Source of the DNA: Rubrivivax sp.
GTDB taxonomy: Bacteria > Pseudomonadota > Gammaproteobacteria > Burkholderiales > Burkholderiaceae
DNA: 8,303 bases
Assembly: GCA_004211235.1 (NCBI GenBank)
Contig: SEEY01000209.1
Location: forward strand, 1 to 8,303
Direction of reading: 5' to 3'
The notes beneath the pieces were generated by a model that was given only the letters and a program-made list of their open reading frames with translations, was not told the DNA's origin and searched no databases. The number at the start of each line of letters is the position of its first letter. Positions within the stretch are counted from its first letter, which is position 1. Shown here piece by piece: positions 1 to 5,694 of the stretch. The position numbers and the translations under genes are program-made.

Positions 1-730
1 TCATCAGCAGGCGCAGCAGCGGGTCCAGCCCGTCGGCGAACAGGCGCAGGCGCCTCGGGTCGTGCTGGCCGGCATCGCCGCGCGAGCTGCCGACGATGTC
101 GTTGGTGATCATGGCTTCCACGTTCGTGCCGGCGGCGCGCGCCTCGCGGGCCCACTGGGCGGCGCCGAGCAGGCCCTGCTCCTCGCCCGGCACGGCCATG
201 AAGACCAGGGTCGCGTCGAACTGCCGCTTCGCCATGACGCAGGCCAGCTCCATGACCGCCGCCGTGCCCGACGCATCGTCGTTGGCGCCGGGTGCTTCGC
301 CCAGTGCGTCCATCACATCGCTGTTGCGCGAGTCGTAGTGGCCGCTGACGACCAGCGTCCGCCCCTTGCTGGCGCCCCGCCCCGGCAGCGTCGCGACGAC
401 GTTCACCAGCTCCGTCGCCTGCGGCACCCGGTTGCCGGCCGGCTCGATGAAGCTCTGTTCCTCCACCTGCATCCGCCCGCCGGCGGCGCGGGAGCAGGCC
501 GACAGTTCGGCCGTGATCCAGCGCCGGGCGGCGCCGATGCCGCGTGTCTCCGACGCGATGTCGGACAGCGTGTGCCGCGTGCCGAAGCTCACCAGCTTGC
601 GGATGCGTGCCTCGATGCGCGCCGGGCTGACCTCGGCGAGCATGGCCTGCAGGTCATCTGACTGGGCGTGCGCTGCCGGTGACTGCAGGGCCAGCAGGGC
701 GAACATCAAGGCGGGGAGTCGTGCGTGCAT
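1..730 (-). CDS. Secreted M28-family zinc aminopeptidase, N-terminal part (cut by window edge)
   Basis: The reading frame runs from an ATG at 730 to the left edge without a stop, giving 243 residues; the C-terminus lies outside. Residues 1-22 form a signal peptide (short basic start, hydrophobic LMFALLAL, likely cleavage after AHA at 20-22), so the product should act in the periplasm or outside the cell. M28 metal-site motifs appear in order: SGHYDS with zinc ligand H131, PGANDDASG (148-155) with the bridging Asp in NDD, GEEQGLLG with catalytic E183 and ligand E184, and TNDIVG with D211. The last His ligand expected in the family would lie beyond the edge. Family members are co-catalytic two-zinc peptidases that remove N-terminal residues from peptides; the substrate here cannot be told. 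No clear Shine-Dalgarno precedes the ATG; a TTG two codons upstream is a possible alternative. It is divergent from the EF-G-like gene, with 68 bp between starts. Confidence 0.9.
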   Translation of the reverse strand, partial: MHARLPALMFALLALQSPAAHAQSDDLQAMLAEVSPARIEARIRKLVSFGTRHTLSDIASETRGIGAARRWITAELSACSRAAGGRMQVEEQSFIEPAGNRVPQATELVNVVATLPGRGASKGRTLVVSGHYDSRNSDVMDALGEAPGANDDASGTAAVMELACVMAKRQFDATLVFMAVPGEEQGLLGAAQWAREARAAGTNVEAMITNDIVGSSRGDAGQHDPRRLRLFADGLDPLLRLLM

Positions 731-746
731 CGCCAAGATTCTGCGC

Positions 747-775
747 TTGCCGCTGGGCCGTCGTTCTTCTACGCT
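747..775 (+). promoter_or_regulatory. Candidate sigma-70 promoter of the EF-G-like gene
   Basis: TTGCCG (747-752) and TACGCT (770-775) are separated by 17 bp and resemble -35 and -10 hexamers (4/6 and 3/6 matches). Transcription would begin near 782, leaving a leader of about 17 nt that still includes the Shine-Dalgarno AGGAGA at 788-793. The call rests on spacing and consensus only, in a GC-rich background where chance matches occur. Confidence 0.3.
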
Positions 776-798
776 GGGCGCCCCACGAGGAGAGTCCG

Positions 799-2865
799 AT
801 GAGCGAGAGCCTGGATTCAAGAGTGAGCGCCATCCGCACGGTGGCGCTGGTCGGCCCGGCCGCAGCCGGCAAGACGCTGCTGCTGGATGCACTGCTGGCG
901 CATGCCGGCGTCATCCCGCAGGCGGGCAGCATCGAGCGCGGCAGCACGGTCTCCGACCACGACCCGCTCGAGAAGCGCCTCGGCCACTCCCTGCAATCCA
1001 GCCTCGCCCACTTCACGCATGGAGGCATCCGCGTGCATGCCATCGACACGCCCGGCGCGCCCGACTTCGTCGGCCAGGCCCTGCCCGCGCTGGAGGCGGC
1101 GGACACGGCGATCGTCGTCATCAACGCGCAGGCCGGCATCGAGCTGATGGCCCAGCGACTGTTGACGGCTGCCGGCGAGCGCGGCCTGGCGCGGCTCATC
1201 GTCGTCAACAAGATCGACGCGCCGGACGTGGATCTGCCGGCGCTGCTGGCGCAGATCCGCGAGGTCTTCGGCCGGGAATGCCTGCCGCTGAACCTTCCCG
1301 CCGACCGCTGCCAGCGTGTGGCGGACTGCTTCTTCGCAGCGTCCGCCGAGGTCGGCGGCGACGCGGATTTTTCGTCCGTGGCCGAGGCGCACCGGGCACT
1401 CGTGGAGCAGGTCGTGGAAGTGGATGCGGCCTTCGTCGACCGCTATCTGAGCGACGGCGACATCGACCCGCGCGAGCTGCATGCACCGCTGGAAGAAGCG
1501 CTGCGCCAGGGCCACCTGATTCCGGTGTGCTTCTGCTCGGCCAGGACGGGCGCCGGCATCGGCGAACTGCTGTCCGCCATCGAGCTGCTGATGCCCAACC
1601 CGGCCGAGGGCAACCCGCCGCCGTTCCTCGAAGGCAAGAGCGCGACGCCGCAGCCCTACCCCGCCCGACCAGATCACGCCGGCCATGTGCTGGCCCATGT
1701 CTTCAAGATCGTCGCCGACCCCTACCTCGGCAGGATGGGCGTCATGCGCGTGCACCAGGGCCGCGTCGCCAAGGGCAGCCTGCTGTTCGTCGGCCATGCG
1801 CGCAAGCGCATTCGCGTCGGCCACCTGTTCATGCTCCAGGGCGCCAAACACGTCGACATCGACGAGGCGCTGCCGGGCGACCTGTGCGCCATCGCCAAGG
1901 TGGACGATCTCGCCTTTGACGCGGTGCTGCACGACGCCCAGGAAGATGAGCACATCCACCTGAAGCCGCTGGGCTTCCCCACGCCCGTGCACGGCCTGGC
2001 TATCAGCCCGGCGCGGCGCGGGGACGAGCAGAAACTCTGGGAGGTGCTGGCCCGGCTGGTGGATGAAGACCCGTGCCTGCGCATCGAGCAGGCCGGTGAG
2101 ACGCATCAGACGCTGGTCTTCGGCCTCGGTGAGCTGCACCTGCGCCTGCTGCTGGAGCGGCTGCGCGAGCTCTACAAGGGCGAGGTCGTCACCGAGCCGC
2201 CGCGCATCGCCTACCGGGAAACCATTTCCACTCCCGCCGAAGGCCACTACCGCCACAAGAAGCAGAGCGGCGGCGCGGGACAGTTCGGCGAGGTGTATCT
2301 GCGCGTCGAGCCGCTGGCGCGCGGCGCGGGCTTCGAGTTCGTCGACGCGGTCAAGGGCGGCACGATCCCGGGCCAGTTCATGCCGGCGGTGGAAAAGGGC
2401 GTGCGCTCCGCACTGGCCAGCGGCGTCATTGCCGGCTATCCGCTGGTGGACCTGCGCGTGACGGTCTATGACGGCAAGCACCACTCGGTGGACAGCAAGG
2501 AGATTGCGTTCGTCACCGCCGGCCGGCGCGCGCTGATCGAGGCCGTGCGCGAGGCAAGGCCCCTGGTGCTGGAACCGATCGTGCAGGTCGAGATCACTGC
2601 ACCGGAGCACGGCATCGGCGACATCACCGGCGACCTGGCCGCACGCCGCGGCCAGATCAACGGCACGCGCGCCGCGGTGCCGGGCAGCCTCATCGTGCAA
2701 GGCCTGGCACCGCTGGCCGAGCTGGCCAGCTACCAGACGCGGCTGAACGCGATGACAGCGGGCGAAGGGCGGTACACGCTGGTGCTGTCGCATTACGAGG
2801 CGGTACCGCCGAACACGCAGGCGGCGCTCGTCGGCGCCTACCAGGCCCACGACGACAGCGACTGA
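799..2865 (+). CDS. EF-G-like translational GTPase (EF-G2 type)
   Basis: A 688-residue protein with the five-domain plan of elongation factor G. G domain: G1 P-loop GPAAAGKT (19-26), G3 DTPGAPDF (83-90), G4 NKID (137-140), and a G5-like SART (247-250). The beta-barrel domain II is near 295-375, domain III near 385-460, domain IV near 465-585 (RHKKQSGGAGQFGEVY, then HHSVDSKEIAF), and domain V near 590-680 (EPIVQVEITAPEHGIGDITG). Canonical EF-G has DTPGHVDF and RGITI; here the catalytic His position is Ala (A87) and switch I reads LGHSL. This points to the EF-G2-like paralogue group rather than housekeeping FusA, which normally sits with rpsL, rpsG and tuf; none of these is nearby. Its cellular role is uncertain: ribosome binding is likely from domains III-V, but ordinary translocation is not assured. 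The ATG at 799 follows AGGAGA (788-793) with 5-nt spacing. The frame stays open upstream, but that stretch lacks homology and holds the start region of the divergent peptidase. Confidence 0.93.
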   Translation: MSESLDSRVSAIRTVALVGPAAAGKTLLLDALLAHAGVIPQAGSIERGSTVSDHDPLEKRLGHSLQSSLAHFTHGGIRVHAIDTPGAPDFVGQALPALEAADTAIVVINAQAGIELMAQRLLTAAGERGLARLIVVNKIDAPDVDLPALLAQIREVFGRECLPLNLPADRCQRVADCFFAASAEVGGDADFSSVAEAHRALVEQVVEVDAAFVDRYLSDGDIDPRELHAPLEEALRQGHLIPVCFCSARTGAGIGELLSAIELLMPNPAEGNPPPFLEGKSATPQPYPARPDHAGHVLAHVFKIVADPYLGRMGVMRVHQGRVAKGSLLFVGHARKRIRVGHLFMLQGAKHVDIDEALPGDLCAIAKVDDLAFDAVLHDAQEDEHIHLKPLGFPTPVHGLAISPARRGDEQKLWEVLARLVDEDPCLRIEQAGETHQTLVFGLGELHLRLLLERLRELYKGEVVTEPPRIAYRETISTPAEGHYRHKKQSGGAGQFGEVYLRVEPLARGAGFEFVDAVKGGTIPGQFMPAVEKGVRSALASGVIAGYPLVDLRVTVYDGKHHSVDSKEIAFVTAGRRALIEAVREARPLVLEPIVQVEITAPEHGIGDITGDLAARRGQINGTRAAVPGSLIVQGLAPLAELASYQTRLNAMTAGEGRYTLVLSHYEAVPPNTQAALVGAYQAHDDSD

Positions 2866-2881
2866 CGCCGGGGTCCTCCTC

Positions 2882-3307
2882 CTACTCGTCGCCGCCCTCG
2901 TCGTCCTCGTCGTCCGCGCTCTCCACCTCGGTCTCGGTATGCATCACGCAGCGCCATTCGCCGTCCTTGCGCGTCCACACGGAAGAGTCGGCCATCACCT
3001 GCTCGACGGCCTCCGACTCGTCCTCGCCGCGCCCGGCCATCGCCTGGCGCACGCGATAGGTCAGCAGCGCGGTGTCGTCATTCGGGAAGATGACGTTCAT
3101 GTCGCTCAGTTCGAATGACTTGATGACCATGCTGCCCGTCTCGGCCATCTCGCGGTACTCGGCATGGCCGAACTGCATGGCACCCTGTGAACTCACCATG
3201 AGCGCAGGTTCGTGCAGCAGCGAAAGGGCGGTGTCGGTGTCCTCGTCCACCATCGATTGCCAGAACTTCTTTTCCAGCGCAACGAGCGTCTTGTCTGCAG
3301 TCGGCAT
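2882..3307 (-). CDS. NTF2-like / SnoaL-fold protein (DUF4440 type) with acidic tail
   Basis: A 141-residue protein with the look of the NTF2-like superfamily. An N-terminal helix (ALEKKFWQSMVDEDTDTALS) is followed by LLHEPALMVSSQGAMQFGH, a central AEYREMAETG segment, and strands ending in SSVWTRKDGEWRCVMHTET, as in DUF4440/SnoaL-like proteins. The fold forms a cone-shaped pocket used by very different enzymes and binding proteins, so no reaction can be assigned. No signal peptide is visible, so it is probably cytoplasmic. The C-terminal dozen residues are almost all Asp, Glu and Gly, an unusual acidic tail. The ATG at 3307 is preferred over the one at 3313 because AGGAG (3314-3318) abuts the latter but lies 6 nt from the former. 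It converges with the EF-G-like gene, leaving only 16 bp and no evident terminator between the stops. Confidence 0.8.
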   Translation of the reverse strand: MPTADKTLVALEKKFWQSMVDEDTDTALSLLHEPALMVSSQGAMQFGHAEYREMAETGSMVIKSFELSDMNVIFPNDDTALLTYRVRQAMAGRGEDESEAVEQVMADSSVWTRKDGEWRCVMHTETEVESADDEDDEGGDE

Positions 3308-3313
3308 GAGCAT

Positions 3314-3318
3314 CTCCT
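3314..3318 (-). promoter_or_regulatory. Ribosome binding site deciding the start of the NTF2-like gene
   Basis: AGGAG on the minus strand lies 6 nt before the ATG at 3307 and directly against the ATG at 3313. The spacing favours 3307. Its first base is also the last base of the adjacent palindrome at 3318-3334. Confidence 0.6.
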
Positions 3319-3334
3319 GGGGTTGAAAACCCCA
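3318..3334. promoter_or_regulatory. 17-bp perfect palindrome in the leader of the NTF2-like gene
   Basis: TGGGGTT-GAA-AACCCCA: two perfect 7-bp arms around a 3-bp centre, immediately 5' of the Shine-Dalgarno of the NTF2-like gene. It could be a repressor operator in the 132-bp divergent gap, or, in the mRNA, a hairpin limiting ribosome access. Which of these applies is inference; the symmetry itself is plain in the sequence. The rest of the gap (3335-3439) shows no other clear element apart from the -10-like hexamer near 3426. Confidence 0.5.
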
Positions 3335-3425
3335 ATATGGGCGGCAGGTTTCGGCCCGGCCATAGGAAACGCCGGCGCCATCGGGTGGGAATGCGCCTAC
3401 GGTGATCCGCAGGTCAACACCCCTT

Positions 3426-3431
3426 TATCAT
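3426..3431 (+). promoter_or_regulatory. Candidate -10 box for a leaderless transcript of the HTH gene
   Basis: TATCAT lies 8 nt before the ATG at 3440, so transcription would begin at or next to the start codon. This fits the absence of any Shine-Dalgarno there. The hexamer 17 bp upstream (TGATCC) is a poor -35. The same TTTATCATT string recurs at 4091-4098 in the next gene-free stretch. Confidence 0.25.
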
Positions 3432-3439
3432 TGCCGCCC

Positions 3440-4003
3440 ATGCCCAGCGCCTCCAGAGACGTCGCGCAGATCCGATTGGACAACGCGCTGCGCCTGTTCG
3501 AAGAGTTCGTCAGCGCCACCATCAAGCACCCCGATGCCGCCACTTTGCGTGGCCTGGAAGGGCGTTTTGCCGAGCGGCTGCAGATCCAGCCCAGCTACTG
3601 GAGTCAGATCAAGGGCCGCTCGCGCCAGATCGGCGAGCGGCTGGCGCGCCAGTTCGAGCAGCTCTGCCACAAGCCGCCCGGCTGGCTGGACATCGATCAC
3701 GGTGTGCCCGCTGTCAAGGTGGCTTCACCGGCCAGCGCGGCCGCATCCCATGAAGAAGCTTCGCCCAGCCTGCCCCGGGACGACGACGAGCGCTTCATCA
3801 TCGGCCTGGTGCTGACCTACTACCGCCGCCATCCTCAGCGCGCCCGCGCGCGGCTGCTGGACCTGCTCGGCGAAGTGCTCACGCCCACCGCCGCGACGCC
3901 GGCCCCGGCGCCCAGGCCAGCCGTGCCCGGCCCGCAGGCCGAGCTGGATGAATGGCGCAAGCTGCAGTCGCGCATCGAGCCGCTCAAGCCGAAGAAACGC
4001 TGA
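3440..4003 (+). CDS. HTH DNA-binding protein of lambda-repressor-like type, function unknown
   Basis: A 187-residue protein. Residues about 36-85 (LRGLEGRFAERLQIQPSYWSQ, then IKGRSRQIGERLARQ and KPPGWLDI) match the pattern of the lambda-repressor-like HTH found in proteobacterial XRE/S24-type regulators: a scanning helix, QPSYWSQI as recognition-helix region, and the closing KPPGWLD. The usual LexA/cI-type peptidase domain is absent. Instead there is a short linker, a helical stretch with RFIIGLVLTYYRRHPQRARARLLDLL split over 118-143, a Pro/Ala-rich segment (149-166) and a basic C-terminus (KPKKR). It probably binds DNA; the target and signal are unknown. The ATG at 3440 has no Shine-Dalgarno; TTG at 3431 is an in-frame alternative. 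It is divergent from the NTF2-like gene and lies just upstream of the dyad at 4069-4106, a possible target. Confidence 0.75.
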   Translation: MPSASRDVAQIRLDNALRLFEEFVSATIKHPDAATLRGLEGRFAERLQIQPSYWSQIKGRSRQIGERLARQFEQLCHKPPGWLDIDHGVPAVKVASPASAAASHEEASPSLPRDDDERFIIGLVLTYYRRHPQRARARLLDLLGEVLTPTAATPAPAPRPAVPGPQAELDEWRKLQSRIEPLKPKKR

Positions 4004-4011
4004 TTCTTCGG
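3989..4011 (+). terminator. Stem-loop spanning the stop codon of the HTH gene
   Basis: CCGAAGAA (3989-3996) and TTCTTCGG (4004-4011) are perfect 8-bp arms around a 7-nt loop that contains the TGA stop. A G-U pair can add a ninth step. No run of T follows, so it is not a classical intrinsic terminator. It may instead stabilise the mRNA 3' end or be chance. Confidence 0.3.
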
Positions 4012-4068
4012 TACCTCCTGCATCGGATGCCAGCACCCCTCCAGGTTAGGGATGTTGGATAAAAGCTG

Positions 4069-4106
4069 CTTGCGCATGAGAAACGTTTGTTTATCATTTG
4101 CGCAAG
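4069..4106. promoter_or_regulatory. Operator-like dyad over a candidate promoter, with partial Fur-box resemblance
   Basis: Perfect 8-bp arms CTTGCGCA (4069-4076) and TGCGCAAG (4099-4106) enclose an AT-rich core TGAGAAACGTTTGTTTATCA (4077-4096), which itself has TGAGAAA/TTTATCA near-symmetry around AAACGTTT. TTGCGC (4070-4075) and TATCAT (4092-4097) are 16 bp apart and could serve as -35 and -10 for the two small genes downstream, so a bound repressor would block the promoter. Read on the minus strand, GCAAATGATAAACA matches part of the 19-bp Fur consensus (about 11 of 19 positions by hand). That suggests but does not establish iron control; the neighbouring HTH protein is another candidate binder. 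Confidence 0.45.
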
Positions 4107-4108
4107 TT

Positions 4109-4134
4109 GTGATGCTTGCCGACTTCGGCATCAC
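4109..4134 (+). other. Stem-loop in the leader of the small-gene pair
   Basis: GTGATGC (4109-4115) and GCATCAC (4128-4134) are perfect 7-bp arms. An alternative inner stem TGCCGA/TCGGCA (4117-4122 and 4125-4130) competes for part of the right arm, so two exclusive folds are possible. It lies just downstream of the candidate -10. Between it and the first small gene (4135-4288) I see nothing else recognisable. Confidence 0.35.
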
Positions 4135-4288
4135 GGCGACGCTGCTACTCCAGAGCCCCTGACCGCACGGCCCGCCTGCCTCGAGCGCAGGCCCCGCGCA
4201 TCCCCTCCTTCTGTCGCGAACGCCAGGCCCACCCGGGTCGAGCCGCTGCATTGCCCGCCGCCTTTCGCGGCACCCACCGGAGCCCTTC

Positions 4289-4480
4289 ATGCCCCAGTTC
4301 ACCTCGCCCCGCCCGATGCGCATCAACGCGCCCAAGCCACGCAATCCGCTCGTCGCGCCGGCCCTCAAACGCCAGGCCGGCCGGCATCAGAGCCCGAACG
4401 ATGCCCACGCCCAGCGCCAGCAGGCACGCCTCGAACTGCGACGACTGCTGCGCGACCGCTTCCCGGACGAAAGCCCCTGA
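4289..4480 (+). CDS. Small basic conserved-type hypothetical protein
   Basis: A 63-residue, Arg/Gln-rich protein: MRINAPKPRNPLVAPALKRQ at 10-29, then AGRHQ, and a helical AQRQQARLELRRLLRDRF at 41-58. The pattern of an RNPLVAPA-type motif, a Gly-His pair and a basic helix recalls short uncharacterised proteobacterial proteins I have seen in genome annotations, but I cannot name a family. No signal peptide or membrane segment is present; a role binding nucleic acid or ribosomes is possible from charge alone. Coding status is supported by GGAG (4279-4282) 6 nt before the ATG and by nearly uniform G/C third positions. It lies 65 bp upstream of the next small gene on the same strand and probably shares its transcript. 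The second Met (position 10) lacks a Shine-Dalgarno. Confidence 0.65.
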   Translation: MPQFTSPRPMRINAPKPRNPLVAPALKRQAGRHQSPNDAHAQRQQARLELRRLLRDRFPDESP

Positions 4481-4545
4481 CACACAGGCACCGCTCGCCC
4501 TCTCATCCATGTCATGAGGGCCGGCCAGGTGCCAAGGAGACCCTC

Positions 4546-4785
4546 ATGAGATTGATCGAGTTGCGCGGCCCCGACGCCGCCGAAACCCACGATGCCTGGG
4601 CCCGCCGCTGGGCCCGCATCAAACGCGCCGCGCGCGCCGTCCGGCTGGTGTTCTCGCCGGCCTACCGCCGGCGCCGCGCCCGCCACCAGCAGCTGGAGTT
4701 CTATGCCGAGGCTGGCGCACCCGAAGGGGCGTTGTACGTCGACGGCCAGTTGATGGCGCAGCTGGACGGCATCCGCAGGCTGTGA
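4546..4785 (+). CDS. Small Arg-rich hypothetical protein
   Basis: A 79-residue protein of no family I recognise. The middle is very basic (RWARIKRAARAVRLVFSPAY at 22-41, then RRRRARHQQ), followed by a short neutral C-terminal part with ALYVDGQLMAQLDGIRRL, which could be a small beta-hairpin. There is no signal peptide or true membrane helix, though RAVRLVFSPAY is amphipathic. AAGGAGA (4534-4540), 5 nt before the ATG, is one of the best Shine-Dalgarno sequences in the window and fixes the start even though the frame remains open upstream to 4087. It follows the other small gene by 65 bp, which suggests a two-gene operon from the dyad promoter. A stem-loop follows its stop after 14 bp. Confidence 0.65.
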   Translation: MRLIELRGPDAAETHDAWARRWARIKRAARAVRLVFSPAYRRRRARHQQLEFYAEAGAPEGALYVDGQLMAQLDGIRRL

Positions 4786-4799
4786 ATTGATGCGCCAAC

Positions 4800-4830
4800 C
4801 GGGGCTTCATGCGACGAGCATGGGGCCCCG
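4800..4830 (+). terminator. 13-bp stem-loop between the small genes and the HDOD gene
   Basis: CGGGGCTTCATGC (4800-4812) pairs with GCATGGGGCCCCG (4818-4830) around the loop GACGA. Eleven pairs are Watson-Crick and two are G-U, making this the strongest hairpin I found in the window. It starts 15 nt after the small gene's stop and ends 22 nt before the HDOD start. There is no T-tract, so termination would not be classical. It might act as an mRNA 3' stabiliser or as a leader structure for the HDOD gene. The two G-U steps make it stronger on the plus-strand transcript than a symmetric DNA operator would need. Confidence 0.45.
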
Positions 4831-4851
4831 CACCGGCCTAGCATCCGAGTC

Positions 4852-5694
4852 ATGTCCGACCGCCTGCGCCTCACCTCGCCCCTGCCCAGCCTCGAAGCCT
4901 GGGTGGACGCCTTCGCGCAGGCCGAGATCCCGGTGCTGACGGAGACGGCCGAATCGCTGGAGCAGATGCGCGCGACCGAAGACGACGTCGACGCCAACGG
5001 CCTGGGCGAAATGATTGCCGCCGACCCGCTGATGTCGCTGAAGGTGCTGGCCCATGCCAGCGAACTCAGGCGCGGCCGCAGCAGCCGCTACGAGGCCGAC
5101 CCCGAGACGGTCACGGCCGCGCTGGTGCTCATGGGCATCACGCCCTTCTTCCGCGATTTCGGCCCGCAGCCGACGATGGAAGAGGTCCTCGCCGACCACG
5201 AGGAGGCACTGCTGGGCCTGTCCCGCGTCATGCAGCGCGCCGAGCGGGCATCACGTTATGCGCTGGCCTTCGCCGCCCACCGGGCCGACCCCGACGCGGC
5301 CGTCATCCACAGCGCCGCGCTGCTGCACGACTTTGCCGAGATGCTGCTCTGGGTTCATGCGCCGGACCTGGCGCACAGGATCGCCGCGCTGCAGGACGCA
5401 GACCGCACGCTGCGCAGCGCCGCGGCCCAGCGCCAGGTGCTGGGCATCGAGCTGGCCGATCTCGAGCAGGCGCTGATGAAGCGCTGGCACCTGCCCGAAC
5501 TGCTGATGCGCATCACGAACGACAAACACGAGCGGGACCCGCAGGTCCGCTGCGTGCATCTCGCCGTGCGGCTGGCGCGGCACACCGCCCGCGGCTGGGA
5601 CGACGCCGGCGTGCCGGACGACCTGCATGACATCGCCGAGTTGCTGAACCTCGGCGAGTCACACGCGCTCAAGCTACTTCACGAGTTCGACTGA
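4852..5694 (+). CDS. HDOD-domain signalling protein
   Basis: A 280-residue protein with an HDOD domain over roughly 13-220. The N-terminal helix begins PLPSLEAWVDA, followed by IAADPLMSLKVLAHAS (55-70), the central ALLHDFAEMLLW with H159-D160, and GIELADLEQALMKRWHLPEL (198-217), the G-xx-H-xx-vG-xxLL-xxW-xLP element of the family. HDOD proteins are related to HD phosphohydrolases but usually lack a full metal site and act as regulatory or scaffold proteins; here the usual His of the last element is Ala. No other output domain is attached, so the partner is unknown. No Shine-Dalgarno precedes the ATG. TAGCAT at 4839-4844, 7 nt upstream, could be a -10 box giving a leaderless mRNA. Its 3' end overlaps the convergent PEP-CTERM gene by 26 bp. 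Confidence 0.88.
   Translation: MSDRLRLTSPLPSLEAWVDAFAQAEIPVLTETAESLEQMRATEDDVDANGLGEMIAADPLMSLKVLAHASELRRGRSSRYEADPETVTAALVLMGITPFFRDFGPQPTMEEVLADHEEALLGLSRVMQRAERASRYALAFAAHRADPDAAVIHSAALLHDFAEMLLWVHAPDLAHRIAALQDADRTLRSAAAQRQVLGIELADLEQALMKRWHLPELLMRITNDKHERDPQVRCVHLAVRLARHTARGWDDAGVPDDLHDIAELLNLGESHALKLLHEFD

Noticed and set aside
366..1919. Long plus-strand open frame running across the peptidase and into the EF-G-like gene
   Set aside because: The translation is Arg/Ala/Pro-rich shadow sequence crossing two genes with clear motifs on other frames.
817..2850. Long open frame (677 codons) antisense to the EF-G-like gene
   Set aside because: It mirrors a strongly conserved five-domain GTPase on the other strand. 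Its product is low-complexity and matches no fold I know; long antisense frames are expected in GC-rich DNA.
4500..4517. Short hairpin (TCAT/ATGA plus flanking pairs) before the second small gene
   Set aside because: Only about seven pairs including a G-U. It is no stronger than chance hairpins elsewhere in GC-rich sequence.
4087..4545. N-terminal extension of the second small gene up to an ATG at 4087
   Set aside because: The extension is Pro/Arg-rich, would swallow the promoter dyad and the first small gene in another frame, and lacks a ribosome site. The ATG at 4546 has a strong one.
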